In this document: positions 1 through 8,928 of the stretch, piece by piece
Position numbering within the stretch: position 1 is the first letter of the stretch
Layout: each line of letters starts with the position of its first letter
From: Nocardia colli
Lineage (GTDB): Bacteria > Actinomycetota > Actinomycetes > Mycobacteriales > Mycobacteriaceae
DNA: 64,000 nucleotides
NCBI RefSeq assembly: GCF_008704205.1
Contig: NZ_VXLC01000016.1
Coordinates: forward strand, 186,001-250,000
Direction: 5' to 3'
Notes under the pieces: model-generated
What the model saw: the letters and a program-made list of their open reading frames with translations, nothing else
Told to the model about the DNA's origin: nothing
Database searches by the model: none
Made by a program: the position numbers and the translations under genes

Positions 1-51
1 GGAGGCTCGCCCGCGAACCGTGACCGGTTCTATGCGATCCTCGGTTCGTGA
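1..51 (+). CDS. C-terminal end of an upstream gene (5' truncated)
   Basis: An open frame enters from the left edge and stops with TGA at 49-51. It gives 16 residues ending NRDRFYAILGS. The stop overlaps the GTG start of the next gene (GTGA), the coupling used repeatedly in this window, which is the main reason to believe it. The visible tail is too short to assign a family. It probably forms an operon with the hydrolase at 48. Confidence 0.5.
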   Translation, partial: GGSPANRDRFYAILGS

Positions 52-911
52 GTAATGCGAACAATCTGCTCGACCCCGCGCCCTTACGGCTGCGCGGTTC
101 GGGTGGGCTAGAGCTGGTCGCCGATCAGTTCGGCCCGGTCGACGGTCCGCTCGTCGTCTTTCTGCATGGCGGCGGGCAGACCAGGCACTCGTGGAAACAA
201 ACCGGCGCGAAGCTCGGCGCCGCCGGGATGCGCGTCGTCACGCTGGACGCGCGGGGACACGGCGACAGCGCCTGGTCCGCAGACGGCGACTACCGCCGCG
301 ACACCATGGTGCGCGACCTGCTGCTCGTGCTCGAACAGCTAGGTGCGCCCGCGGTCGTGGTCGGGGCGAGCATGGGCGGCATGACCGGCCTGCTCGCCAC
401 CGCCGTCCCCGGCGGCGAGGCGATCACCGCGCTGGTCCTCGTCGACATCGTGACCAGGCCCGAGCAGGCCGGGGTCGCGCGGGTGATCGACTTCCTCGGC
501 AAGCACCGAGACGGCTTCGACTCGCTCGAACAGGTCGCCGACGCGGTCGCCGAATACCTGCCACACCGGCCGCGGCCGAAGAACACCGACGGCCTGCTGC
601 GCAATCTGCGTCAGCGCGACGGCCGCTGGTATTGGCACTGGGATCCGGACATGCTGGCCCAGCGCGTCGAAGACCCGTCGGATATGACCGAACAGATGGA
701 ATCGGCGGCGCGCAAGCTGACGATTCCGGTGCTGCTGGTGCGTGGCATGCAATCGGATGTGGTGAGTTCCGAAGGAGCAGCGGCCTTTCAGGAGCTGGTG
801 CCGCACGCGCAGCTGGTCGAGATCGGCGACGCGGCGCACACCGCCGCCAGCGACGACAACGACTCCTTCACCGACGCGGTCGCGAAATTCGTTGTGCAGA
901 CCGCGCCTTAG
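48..911 (+). CDS. alpha/beta-fold hydrolase
   Basis: 287 aa. The oxyanion-hole motif HGGGQTRHSW lies near residue 40. The nucleophile elbow GASMGGM (G-x-S-x-G) lies near residue 107, and the C-terminal catalytic His is in GDAAHTA near residue 265. Length and motif order fit single-domain alpha/beta hydrolases (esterase, epoxide hydrolase or lactonase type). The substrate cannot be read from sequence. The GTG start overlaps the stop of the preceding gene, so the two are likely co-translated. The gene converges on the crotonase with only 3 bases between them. Confidence 0.88.
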   Translation: MSNANNLLDPAPLRLRGSGGLELVADQFGPVDGPLVVFLHGGGQTRHSWKQTGAKLGAAGMRVVTLDARGHGDSAWSADGDYRRDTMVRDLLLVLEQLGAPAVVVGASMGGMTGLLATAVPGGEAITALVLVDIVTRPEQAGVARVIDFLGKHRDGFDSLEQVADAVAEYLPHRPRPKNTDGLLRNLRQRDGRWYWHWDPDMLAQRVEDPSDMTEQMESAARKLTIPVLLVRGMQSDVVSSEGAAAFQELVPHAQLVEIGDAAHTAASDDNDSFTDAVAKFVVQTAP

Positions 912-914
912 CAA

Positions 915-1694
915 TTACGCGTAGTTCGGCTTGCGCTTCTCCACGAACGCGTCGACGCCCTCACGGCCGGTCGCGCCGTTGGCCGCGGCGGCGATCGCAT
1001 CGCGTTCGCGGTCGAGCTGATCGCCGAGCGTCGACGAAGACGACAGCGACAGCAGCGTTTTGATGCTCGAGTAGGTGGAACGCGGTCCGGCGGCGAGGGC
1101 TCGGGCCAGGGTCAGCGCCTCGGCCTGTACTTCCTCGTCGGCGACCAGCCGGCTGAGGATGCCGAGCCGGACCGCCTCGTCGGCGTCCAGAATCGCGTCG
1201 GTGAGCAGGATTTCGCGGGCCCGGCCGAGTCCGACGATGCGCGGCAGCGTCCAGGACATGCCGCCGTCGGGGCTGAGGCCGATGCCGGGGTAGGCCGGGC
1301 GCAGCTTGGTGCCCGGCCCGCCGAGCGCGATGTCGGCCGCGCAGACCAGGCTCATGCCCGCGCCCGCCGCCCAGCCCTGCACGCCGACGACCACCGGCAC
1401 CGCGGTCGCGTCGAGCGCGCGGACGAAGTGGTGCAGATCGGTGGCCAGGCCGTAGATGTGGGCGGCCCGGTCGGCCGCGGCCGCGAAGCCGCGCACGTTG
1501 CCGCCCGCGCAGAAGTTCGCGCCGGTGCCGGTCAGCAGGACCGCGCCGACCTCGGGGCCGATCGAGCGCAGCGCGGCGGTGCCCGCGACGATCCCGCCGA
1601 AGTCCATGGACGTGCCGTTGGCGGCGGTCGCGATGGTGATCTGCAGAACGCCGTCGACGGTGCTGACGTACCCGGCTTGCTCGGTGGAGGTCAT
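915..1694 (-). CDS. enoyl-CoA hydratase/isomerase (crotonase) family protein
   Basis: 259 aa from the ATG at 1694; the frame stays open upstream but that part is arginine-rich and unlike the family. Crotonase features are clear: the first oxyanion-hole region GTGANFCAGGNVRGF, the second GWAAGAGMSLVCAADIALGG, then PDGGMSWTLPRIVG and a C-terminal FVEKRKPNY tail. The family acts on acyl-CoA thioesters in the cytoplasm, usually in beta-oxidation. The usual first catalytic Glu in the GAGM loop is not obvious, so hydratase and isomerase activity cannot be separated. It follows the GNAT gene on the same strand after 59 bases. Confidence 0.88.
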   Translation of the reverse strand: MTSTEQAGYVSTVDGVLQITIATAANGTSMDFGGIVAGTAALRSIGPEVGAVLLTGTGANFCAGGNVRGFAAAADRAAHIYGLATDLHHFVRALDATAVPVVVGVQGWAAGAGMSLVCAADIALGGPGTKLRPAYPGIGLSPDGGMSWTLPRIVGLGRAREILLTDAILDADEAVRLGILSRLVADEEVQAEALTLARALAAGPRSTYSSIKTLLSLSSSSTLGDQLDRERDAIAAAANGATGREGVDAFVEKRKPNYA

Positions 1695-1753
1695 GATCAG
1701 CACCCTATCGCGTGCACATGTCCGGCCCGGACGGGTGCGGGGGAGCCTGATTC

Positions 1754-2260
1754 TCAGTGCCAGGGGCCGGGCGCGCGCAGCATCCTGACCTCGATCGACG
1801 GCGAGAACGCCTCGACGCGACTGGTGCCGTCCAGCGCGAATCCGTGCTTGCGGTAAAAGGATTGGGCGCGCGGATTCTGCTCGAACACCCACAGCGAGTA
1901 CTCCGCTGCCGGATCGACCGAGGCGTAGAGCAGGTCGCGGGCGACGCCCGTGCTGTACCAGTCCGAGCGGACGTAGAGCGCGTTCAGCTGGAGTGCGGGC
2001 TCGGGCGGATCGTCGAGGGTCGCGCCCGCACTGGCGAAGCCGATCACCCGGGTGCCGACGAGCGCCACCCACGTGCGTCCGGGGTGCCTGACCCGATTGC
2101 GCTCCCATTGCTCGGCCCGTCGATCGACGTCGAAGGCGTCGAGCACGTGCGCGGGCACCAGGTCGCGGTAGGCCTCTCGCCAGCAGGCGATGTGGCATTC
2201 GGCGAGACTGTAGGTGTGCTCGGCGGCAAGTGGGGCGATGCGCCAGTCGGACCTGGTCAT
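1754..2260 (-). CDS. GNAT family N-acetyltransferase
   Basis: 168 aa from ATG at 2260, chosen because an AAGGA ribosome site lies just upstream and the protein then begins MTRSDWRIAPL, as GNAT proteins do. The fold is visible as RTWVALVGTRVIGFASAG (beta strands), LNALYVRSDWYSTGVARDLL (strand 4 and acetyl-CoA loop, a variant of the R/Q-x-x-G-x-G/A signature) and FEQNPRAQSFYRKHGFALDG (the C-terminal N-x-x-A-x-x-F-Y motif). The family moves acetyl from acetyl-CoA to an amine; the substrate is unknown. Confidence 0.85.
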   Translation of the reverse strand: MTRSDWRIAPLAAEHTYSLAECHIACWREAYRDLVPAHVLDAFDVDRRAEQWERNRVRHPGRTWVALVGTRVIGFASAGATLDDPPEPALQLNALYVRSDWYSTGVARDLLYASVDPAAEYSLWVFEQNPRAQSFYRKHGFALDGTSRVEAFSPSIEVRMLRAPGPWH

Positions 2261-2279
2261 GGGGTCCTTATCAATGACT

Positions 2280-2314
2280 ACGCCCCGGACCACCCGTGAT
2301 GGGTGCCGGGGCGT
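2280..2314 (-). terminator. hairpin terminator downstream of rpmB
   Basis: ACGCCCCGG at 2280-2288 pairs with CCGGGGCGT at 2306-2314, and the inner arms CACCC/GGGTG (2291-2295/2301-2305) close a GTGAT loop. It sits 35 bases after the rpmB stop and before the GNAT start, so it should end rpmB transcription. No strong U-tract follows, which is common in actinomycetes. Confidence 0.65.
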
Positions 2315-2348
2315 GCGTCAATTCTCGTACTCGGGTCGGCCGTGGCAA

Positions 2349-2540
2349 TCAGCCGCGGACGACCTTGCCCGCCTTGAGGCAGGAGGTGCACACGTTCATG
2401 CGACGGGTGTTACCCGGCGCAACCTGGGCGCGAACGGTCTGGATGTTCGGGTTCCAGCGACGGTTGGTGCGCCGGTGCGAGTGCGAGACCGACTTCCCGA
2501 AGCCGGGGCCCTTGGCGCAGACGTCGCAGACGGCAGCCAT
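2349..2540 (-). CDS. rpmB: 50S ribosomal protein bL28 (zinc-binding type)
   Basis: 63 aa, MAAVCDVCAKGPGFGKSVSH at the start. It contains the L28 core SHRRTNRRWNPNIQ and ends KAGKVVRG. The start is fixed by GGAG upstream of the ATG at 2540. Two CxxC pairs (CDVC near residue 5, CTSC near residue 53) make this the zinc-binding C+ form. Actinomycetes often keep a Cys-free copy elsewhere under zinc control; no second copy is in this window. It is divergent from the FakA-like gene, an arrangement also seen in mycobacteria. Confidence 0.97.
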   Translation of the reverse strand: MAAVCDVCAKGPGFGKSVSHSHRRTNRRWNPNIQTVRAQVAPGNTRRMNVCTSCLKAGKVVRG

Positions 2541-2815
2541 AGTCGCGAACTCCTTCATGTCATGTGGAGGACCGTCGCCCGCGGGCAACATGTCCGGAAA
2601 CAATGTTTGACGTACCCCTGCCGATGGACATCGGCCAGCGCAAACCGGCAACGGCCACGCGAGGCAACCCTGCAAGGGTAGCGGGACCGCCCCCGATCCA
2701 CCAAACCGGGTGCGCTCCGGACGTAGCTGGAACACGTGGTGGGTACCAGCAGTATGTCAGTCTCGCCCGCTAACCTTGCGGGCGGTGCTGGTGGCGACAA
2801 GTAAAGGGGTGACGG

Positions 2816-4486
2816 GTGCCCGGAGTGCGGGATGTGATGGACGGCACGGCGTTGCTGCGCTGGGGCCGGGCCTGCCTCGACGGCTTGGCGAACCGGCGCG
2901 AGGAGATCAACGCACTCAATGTCTTCCCGATCCCGGATGCCGATACCGGTACCAATCTGCTGGCGACCATGCGGGCCGCGATGGATGCCGTGGCGGCGCG
3001 CGGTCCGGTGGACGCGCTGACGACGCACGATGTGGCGGCCGCGATGGCGCGCGGCGCGACCATCGGTGCGCGCGGGAACTCCGGCATCATCCTGTCCCAG
3101 GTCTTGCGCGGCATCGCCGAAGCGGTCCGGCACGAACCGTTGACGGCCACGACCCTGCGCGATGCCTTGAACCGCGCCTCGGTGTTGGTGCGCGAAGCAT
3201 TGAGCGAGCCCATCGAAGGGACCATCCTCACCGTTCTCGACTGCGCGGCGGCCAGCGCGACCGCATGCCCGGACACCTCGCTCGCCGATGTGGCGTTGGC
3301 CGCGGCCGACGGTGCCGCCAAGGCGCTCGGTGACACGCCCTCCCAGCTCGGCGTGCTGCGTGCGGCCGGAGTGGTGGACGCGGGCGCGCGCGGGCTCGTC
3401 GTACTGCTGGACAGCCTGGTCGCACTCACGCTCGGTGAGATCCCGATCCGGCCGGAGTACCACCCGCCCGACCCCGTCGCCGTGCGCTCCGCCGAGGGCA
3501 ATGCCGAAACCGGTTCGGCGGAACCGCAATACGAGGTGATGTACCTGCTCGCCGACACCGACCAGGACCGGATGGCGCGGCTGCGCACCCGGCTCGCCGA
3601 ACTCGGCGACTCGGTGGTGGTCGTCGGCGACGGCGATCGATCTTGGTCCGCCCACGTGCACTGCGCGGACGCGGGCGCGGCGGTGGAGGCCGGTCTCACC
3701 GCCGGAAAGCTCAGCGGAATCCGCATCGAGAGCTTCGCGCCGGCCAAGCACGCGACGCCGCACGACATGACCCCGGGACACCTCGTCACGCACACGACGA
3801 TGGACTCGGAGAAGGAAACCGACGGACCCGCCGACCGTGGCATCCTGGCCGTGGCCGCCGGTGACGGCGCCGCCGAACTGTTCGAGGACGCCGGCGCCGT
3901 GGTGCTGGCCGGCGACGGCGTGGTGACCGCCGCCGCCCTGCTCGCCGCGATCCGCGCCATGCCGAACCGTGAGGTCCTGGTCCTGCCCAACGGCGCGCTG
4001 CCCGCGCACGACCTGGTCGCGGTCGGTGTCGCCGCCCGTGACGCGCATCGCGACGTCCTCCTGCTGCCGAGCGCGTCCATGGTCCAGGGCTTCGCCGCGC
4101 TGGCCGTGCACGACCGCGGCCGGATCGCCGTCGACGATGCCTTCGCCATGTCCGAGGCGGCCGCGACCACCCGGTGGGGTTCGCTGCGCGCCGCACCGGA
4201 GCGCGCGCTCACCATGGTCGGAACCTGCGAAGCGGGCGACGGCCTCGGCCTGGTCGGCCACGATGTGGTGGTGATCGACCACGATGTGCGCGCGGCGGGC
4301 CTGACCCTGCTGGATCGGATGCTCGCCTTCGGCGGCGAACTGGTCACCCTGCTGATGGGTGCGGCGGCGCCGGACGGCCTGGCCGGCGAACTCGCGGCAC
4401 ACATCGGCGAAAGCTTTCCCGGCGTGGAGGTCACCGTGTATTCCGGTGGGCAGCACGGGGATCTGGTGCAGATCGGAGTGGAGTAG
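2816..4486 (+). CDS. DAK2 domain protein, FakA/DhaL-like (fatty acid kinase type)
   Basis: 556 aa from GTG at 2816; ATG at 2834 is an alternative. The N-terminal DAK2 nucleotide-binding domain (about residues 10-200) carries NVFPIPDADTGTNL, whose acidic residues bind Mg-ATP, and GARGNSGIILSQ. A middle linker leads to a C-terminal domain (about 330-556) with repeated hydrophobic strands, as in FakA/YloV. In Firmicutes FakA phosphorylates fatty acids held by a FakB (DegV) partner. No degV gene is in the window, so the substrate here is inferred from family. The stop is directly followed by the recG ATG, so the two are co-transcribed. Confidence 0.85.
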   Translation: MPGVRDVMDGTALLRWGRACLDGLANRREEINALNVFPIPDADTGTNLLATMRAAMDAVAARGPVDALTTHDVAAAMARGATIGARGNSGIILSQVLRGIAEAVRHEPLTATTLRDALNRASVLVREALSEPIEGTILTVLDCAAASATACPDTSLADVALAAADGAAKALGDTPSQLGVLRAAGVVDAGARGLVVLLDSLVALTLGEIPIRPEYHPPDPVAVRSAEGNAETGSAEPQYEVMYLLADTDQDRMARLRTRLAELGDSVVVVGDGDRSWSAHVHCADAGAAVEAGLTAGKLSGIRIESFAPAKHATPHDMTPGHLVTHTTMDSEKETDGPADRGILAVAAGDGAAELFEDAGAVVLAGDGVVTAAALLAAIRAMPNREVLVLPNGALPAHDLVAVGVAARDAHRDVLLLPSASMVQGFAALAVHDRGRIAVDDAFAMSEAAATTRWGSLRAAPERALTMVGTCEAGDGLGLVGHDVVVIDHDVRAAGLTLLDRMLAFGGELVTLLMGAAAPDGLAGELAAHIGESFPGVEVTVYSGGQHGDLVQIGVE

Positions 4487-6769
4487 ATGGCGACCCTGAG
4501 TGATCGGCTCGACCATATTCTCGGCGTGAAGGCGGCGGGTTCGCTGGTCGACGCGTTCGACATGCACACGGTGGAGGACCTGCTCCGGCACTACCCGCTG
4601 CGTTACGCGACGCAGGGGCAGCCGCTCACCGAGGAGGAGCCGGAGGACGGCACGCACATCACCGTGATCGGCCGGATCACCAAGGCCGAGCTGCGGCCGA
4701 TGCGCAACCGGCGCGGGTCGTTGCTGAAGGTGGTGCTGGACACCGGATCCGGCACCGGCCGGGGCGTCGACGTCACCTTCTTCAACGGAGACAAGGTGAA
4801 ATACGTTGTCCGGGAGGGTCTTCGGGCGATGATGTCGGGCACGGTCAGCTACTGGCGGCCGGGCCAATGGAACCTGAACCATCCGGGCTACCTGATCCTG
4901 CCGGAGAACGACGACGAGTCGGTCGGCGCGGTGAAGACCGTGCGCGGCGGCGGTGACCTGCGCGGGCTCGCGCAGAGCGCGAAAGGCGCCGAGGGCGTGG
5001 ACACCTCGTTCATGGAACGCGAGTTCATCCCGGTCTACCCGGCCACCGCGAAGGTGCAGAGCTGGGACGTGCTCGCCTGCGTGCGCCAGGTGCTCGATCA
5101 GCTCGATCCGATCGACGACCCGCTGCCGGACGACCTCCGGGCGGAGCGTTCGCTGCTGAAGATCTCCGACGCGCTGCGCCTGATCCACCTGCCGGAGCGC
5201 AAGACCGACATCGAACAGGCCCAGGAGCGTTTGCGTTTCGACGAGGCGCTGGCGTTGCAGCTGGTGCTCGCCGAGCGCAGGCACGAGGTGTCCGGCCGGG
5301 CCGCGCGCCCGTGTCCGCCGCGACCCGACGGCATCGCGGCCGAGTTCGAGAAGCGCCTGCCGTTCGAGCTGACCGCCGGGCAGAAGCAGGTGGTCTCGGA
5401 GATCTCCGCGGACATGTCGCGTACCCATCCGATGCACCGGTTGTTGCAGGGCGAGGTCGGCTCGGGCAAGACGATCGTCGCGCTGGAGGCGATGTTGCAG
5501 ATCGTCGACGCGGGGCAGCAGTGTGCGCTGCTCGCGCCGACGGAAGTGCTTGCCGCCCAGCACTATCGGTCGCTGCGCGGGATGCTCGGCGATCTCGGTA
5601 ATGCCGGTGAGCTCGGCGCGGGGGAACACGCGACCAAGGTCGTGCTGGTCACCGGTTCGATGTCCACCGCGACCAAGAAGGCCGCGCTGCTGGAGGCGAT
5701 GACCGGCGAGGCGGGCATCGTCATCGGGACGCACGCGCTGATCCAGGACAACGTCGAGTTCTTCGACCTCGGCATGGTCGTGGTGGACGAACAGCACCGC
5801 TTCGGCGTCGAGCAGCGGGATGCGTTGCGCGCCAAGGCGAAAGCCGGCACCAGTCCGCACCTGCTGGTGATGACCGCGACGCCGATCCCGCGCACCATCG
5901 CCATGACCACCCTGGGCGATCTGGAGACCTCGACGCTCACCGAACTTCCGCGCGGACGTTCGCCGATCACCTCCAAAGTCGTTCCGCGCAAACAGCATCC
6001 GAACTGGGTCGACCGCGCGTGGGAGCGCATCGTGGAAGAGGTCAAGGCCGGTCGGCAGGCCTACGTGGTGTGTTCCCGCATCGGTGACGACGAGGAAGGC
6101 ACCGGCAAGACGCGCAACGGCAAGGCGAAGGCCGCGGAGCCGGAGAAGGAGGGCCCGACCACGCAGGCCGCGCTCGACGTCTTCGAGATGCTGAGCGCCG
6201 GTCCGCTGTCCGAACTACGCGTCGGCCTGCTGCACGGGCGGCTGCCCGCGGACGAAAAAGACCAGGTGATGCGCGCTTTCAACGACGGCTCCGTCGACGT
6301 GCTGGTCTGCACGACCGTCGTCGAGGTCGGCGTGGACGTGCCGAACGCGACGGTCATGGTGATCGTCGACGCGGACCGCTTCGGCGTCAGCCAGCTGCAT
6401 CAGCTGCGCGGGCGCATCGGCCGGGGCAAGCACCCCGGATTGTGCCTGCTCATCACCGATTCCGCGCCCAGCGGTTCGGCGATGGCCCGGCTGGACGCGG
6501 TCGCCGCCACCACCGACGGCTTCGAACTCGCCGTGCTCGACCTGCGCACCCGGCGCGAGGGTGACGTGCTCGGCGCGGCCCAGTCCGGCACCGCCCGCTC
6601 GCTGAAGCTGCTCTCGCTGCTCGACGACCTCGAAGTCATCACCGCCGCACAGGAACTCGCCCGCGAGGTGGTCGAGGCCGATCCCGGCTTGCAGAAGCAT
6701 CCCGGCCTGGCGAGCATGATGCACGCCGCGGTCGACTCCGAACGCCTGGAGTACCTGGCCAAGTCGTAA
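4487..6769 (+). CDS. recG: ATP-dependent DNA helicase RecG
   Basis: 760 aa, usual RecG size. An N-terminal wedge/OB domain (about 60-180) precedes the helicase core. Motif I is GEVGSGKT (about residue 320), motif II is DEQH (about 431; DEQHRFGVEQR is diagnostic of RecG), motif III is MTATPIPRT, and the C-terminal helicase part has TTVVEVGVDVPNAT and QLHQLRGRIGRG. RecG reverses stalled replication forks and migrates Holliday junctions. The ATG begins on the base after the preceding stop. Confidence 0.97.
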   Translation: MATLSDRLDHILGVKAAGSLVDAFDMHTVEDLLRHYPLRYATQGQPLTEEEPEDGTHITVIGRITKAELRPMRNRRGSLLKVVLDTGSGTGRGVDVTFFNGDKVKYVVREGLRAMMSGTVSYWRPGQWNLNHPGYLILPENDDESVGAVKTVRGGGDLRGLAQSAKGAEGVDTSFMEREFIPVYPATAKVQSWDVLACVRQVLDQLDPIDDPLPDDLRAERSLLKISDALRLIHLPERKTDIEQAQERLRFDEALALQLVLAERRHEVSGRAARPCPPRPDGIAAEFEKRLPFELTAGQKQVVSEISADMSRTHPMHRLLQGEVGSGKTIVALEAMLQIVDAGQQCALLAPTEVLAAQHYRSLRGMLGDLGNAGELGAGEHATKVVLVTGSMSTATKKAALLEAMTGEAGIVIGTHALIQDNVEFFDLGMVVVDEQHRFGVEQRDALRAKAKAGTSPHLLVMTATPIPRTIAMTTLGDLETSTLTELPRGRSPITSKVVPRKQHPNWVDRAWERIVEEVKAGRQAYVVCSRIGDDEEGTGKTRNGKAKAAEPEKEGPTTQAALDVFEMLSAGPLSELRVGLLHGRLPADEKDQVMRAFNDGSVDVLVCTTVVEVGVDVPNATVMVIVDADRFGVSQLHQLRGRIGRGKHPGLCLLITDSAPSGSAMARLDAVAATTDGFELAVLDLRTRREGDVLGAAQSGTARSLKLLSLLDDLEVITAAQELAREVVEADPGLQKHPGLASMMHAAVDSERLEYLAKS

Positions 6770-6794
6770 TCGACCGGCCCGCAGCCGAATCGGA

Positions 6795-7202
6795 TCATCC
6801 GGTCGAGACGGCGGTGATGTGGGTGAGCGAACACCGCCAACCCTGCTCGGTCTCGACGAAGACGTCCGTCGTCCACTCGTCGGCGTCGAACCGCTTGCCT
6901 TGGAAGTGCGCGGTATTGGTGGCGCGCACGGTCAGTACCGCGACATTGCCGCGGTATTCGAACGTGGCGGCGTCGCTGGTTCGTTGCATCGCCGAGTGGC
7001 TGAGCGCACCGGTCTCGACCAGCGTGAGGAACCGCGCGGCCGGCGTGATCCCGTTTTCCGAGACCATGATCCAGTCGTCGGTCATGTAGTCGGCGATCCT
7101 GGCCGCGTCGTTGGTGACGATGGCCGCCATCCACTCGTCGAGAAGCGCCACGAGGCGGTCCTTGATCGTGTCGTCCGTGCCGGTGGGGTGTGTCGTTGCC
7201 AT
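6795..7202 (-). CDS. SnoaL-like / DUF4440 nuclear-transport-factor-2 fold protein
   Basis: 135 aa from the ATG at 7202. The layout is typical of small NTF2-like proteins: an N-terminal helix (LLDEWMAAIVTNDAARIADYMTDD), a WIMVSENG strand, TFEYRGNVAVLTVRAT and a C-terminal QGWRCSLTHITAV strand. Members act as small isomerases or hydrolases, or only bind ligands; catalytic residues are not conserved enough to choose. It converges on recG with 25 bases between them. Confidence 0.8.
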   Translation of the reverse strand: MATTHPTGTDDTIKDRLVALLDEWMAAIVTNDAARIADYMTDDWIMVSENGITPAARFLTLVETGALSHSAMQRTSDAATFEYRGNVAVLTVRATNTAHFQGKRFDADEWTTDVFVETEQGWRCSLTHITAVSTG

Positions 7203-7259
7203 GATTCGCACGGTAAACCCGGTGGTGCGGCCGCGGCTTGGACGAATGGAATGCGTGAA

Positions 7260-7290
7260 GGCCGGGTACCCGCCTGCCCGGTGCCCGGCC
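7260..7290 (-). terminator. probable terminator after the MFS gene
   Basis: GGCCGGGTACC (7260-7270) faces GGTGCCCGGCC (7280-7290) across a 9-base loop, with one G-U type mismatch. It begins 11 bases beyond the stop of the MFS exporter on the minus strand and ahead of the SnoaL-like gene. Confidence 0.55.
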
Positions 7291-7300
7291 TCCGGTCGCG

Positions 7301-8761
7301 TTATGCGGCAACAGGTTCGGCCGCCGGGGCCGCCGCGGTCTCGCCGCGTGAGTTGACGGTCCGTAAACCGATGACCGCCGCGCTGAGGGTGATGAACCCG
7401 CCGATCAGCAGTGCCAGCCGGAACCCGGAGGTCATCGCGTCCAGCGGCGGGTGTCCCGCGGTCAGCTGCGCCGCGGTGTGCGAGGTGGCAACGGCGGTCA
7501 GCACGGCCAGGCTCAACGCGCCACCGATCTGCTGCCCGGTATTGAGCAGTGCCGCGGCCAGTCCGGCCTGCTCGGCGGGCACGCCCGCGTTCGCGGCGGT
7601 GGTGTTCGCGACGAACACGACGCCCAGCCCGATCGACATGAACACCATCGGCGGCAGCACATCGACCAGATACGAGCCATCGGTGGAAATCCGCGACAGC
7701 CAGATCAACCCGAGCCCGGAGACCACCGACCCGACGACGATGAGCGGCCGCGTCCCGGTCTTGCCGATGATCTTCGCGGTCACCCCGGCGGCCGCACCGA
7801 TGGTGAGGCTGATCGGCAGGTAGGCGTTGCCCGCCTGGAACTCCCCGAACCCCAGCACCTCCTGCAGGTAGAGCGTGACGAAGAAGAACATCGCGAGCAT
7901 GCCCGCGGCCAGGGTCAGGTGGGTCAGGTTGGCCGCCGCGAGACCCTTGACCCGGAAGATCGACAGCGGAACCAGCGGATCCGACGTCACTCGCTCGTTG
8001 AACACGAAGCCGATCAGCAGCGCGACCGCCACGCCCAGTTGCAGGATCGTGCGCACATCGCTCCACCCGTACTCCGGCGCCTTCACCAATCCGTAGACCA
8101 GCAGCATCAGTCCGCCGGTCGCCAGCGCGGTGCCGAAAACATCGAAGCCGCCGCGGATTTCATTGCGCCGGTCGTTCGGCACCAGGAACGGGACCACGGC
8201 CGGCACGAGCAGGCACACCGGGGTGTTGACGTAGAAGACCCAGCGCCACCCGGGTCCCTCGGTCAGCACGCCGCCGAGGAAAACCCCGGCGGCAGAGGCG
8301 AGCCCGGCGGTGCCGCCCCAAACACTCAGTGCGGTAGTGCGATCGGATCCCACCCGGAAGCTGGTGGTCAGAATGGACAGGGCGGCCGGCAGCATCAGCG
8401 CCGCGCCGACCCCCTGCGCGAAGCGGGCGCCGATCAGCAGCCCGCTGCTCCCGGCCAGCCCGCCGATCGCCGACGCGACGCCGACCAGGATCGTCCCGGC
8501 GATCAGCACCCGCCGCCGCCCGAGCAGATCGGCCAGCCGGCCGCCGAGCAGCATCAGCCCGCCGTAGGTCAGCAGATAGCCGCTGGTGATCCATTGCAGC
8601 GTCGGTATCGACAGGCCCAGCTCGTGCTGGATGGTCGGCAGCGCGACATTCACGATCGAGCCGTCGACGAAGTCGAGGAAGGCGACCAGGCACAGCAGCG
8701 CCAGCGTGAGCTTGCCGCGGCGGGTCGCCAGAAACGACGGTGATTCGGTGGGTGCACTCAC
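7301..8761 (-). CDS. MFS drug exporter, DHA2 (EmrB/QacA) family
   Basis: 486 aa from GTG at 8761, with AGAGAGGA just upstream. About 14 hydrophobic segments are visible. The DHA2 signatures include LDFVDGSIVNVALPTIQ in segment 1, GGRLADLLGRRRVL in the first cytoplasmic loop and GVGAALMLPAALSIL in segment 5. The family exports hydrophobic drugs or lipids by proton antiport. It is divergent from the SigJ-type sigma factor, and a SigJ-like promoter also faces this gene (8811-8837), so the two may share control. Confidence 0.93.
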   Translation of the reverse strand: MSAPTESPSFLATRRGKLTLALLCLVAFLDFVDGSIVNVALPTIQHELGLSIPTLQWITSGYLLTYGGLMLLGGRLADLLGRRRVLIAGTILVGVASAIGGLAGSSGLLIGARFAQGVGAALMLPAALSILTTSFRVGSDRTTALSVWGGTAGLASAAGVFLGGVLTEGPGWRWVFYVNTPVCLLVPAVVPFLVPNDRRNEIRGGFDVFGTALATGGLMLLVYGLVKAPEYGWSDVRTILQLGVAVALLIGFVFNERVTSDPLVPLSIFRVKGLAAANLTHLTLAAGMLAMFFFVTLYLQEVLGFGEFQAGNAYLPISLTIGAAAGVTAKIIGKTGTRPLIVVGSVVSGLGLIWLSRISTDGSYLVDVLPPMVFMSIGLGVVFVANTTAANAGVPAEQAGLAAALLNTGQQIGGALSLAVLTAVATSHTAAQLTAGHPPLDAMTSGFRLALLIGGFITLSAAVIGLRTVNSRGETAAAPAAEPVAA

Positions 8762-8810
8762 TCCGATGTCCTCTCTCGGTCCGGACGAGGTTTCATCCGT
8801 TGCCAACCCG

Positions 8811-8837
8811 AGAGCGCCGGGCCGGGCAGGACGTGAC
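8811..8837 (-). promoter_or_regulatory. possible SigJ/ECF41-type promoter for the MFS exporter
   Basis: On the minus strand GTCACG (8837-8832), a 15-base gap, then CGCTCT (8816-8811). The SigJ promoter form known from M. tuberculosis is, as I recall, GTCACA-N16-CGTCCT, so this is a partial match with a one-base-shorter spacer. It lies 50 bases before the GTG start. Confidence 0.35.
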
Positions 8838-8871
8838 ATGAGGAGAGCTGGATCACATTTCCCGCGCACGC

Positions 8872-8899
8872 GTCACTTTTCACCGGGCTGTCTCGCTCT
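8872..8899 (+). promoter_or_regulatory. possible autoregulatory SigJ/ECF41-type promoter
   Basis: GTCACT at 8872-8877, exactly 16 bases, then CGCTCT at 8894-8899, about 30 bases before the sigma-factor start. It resembles GTCACA-N16-CGTCCT, from which ECF41 factors typically transcribe their own gene. The -10 element deviates from CGTC. Confidence 0.45.
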
Positions 8900-8928
8900 C
8901 AGTAGCGACACCGGCACGAGGAGCGGCG

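Noticed and set aside
2555..5998. Minus-strand frame of 1147 codons opposite the FakA-like gene and recG
   Set aside because: It is an antisense shadow of high-GC coding sequence, rich in Arg/His/Gln, with no family features; the plus-strand genes are certain.
8160..8693. Arg-rich frame inside the DHA2 exporter on the same strand
   Set aside because: It is a frame-shifted reading of the exporter with no independent start signal.
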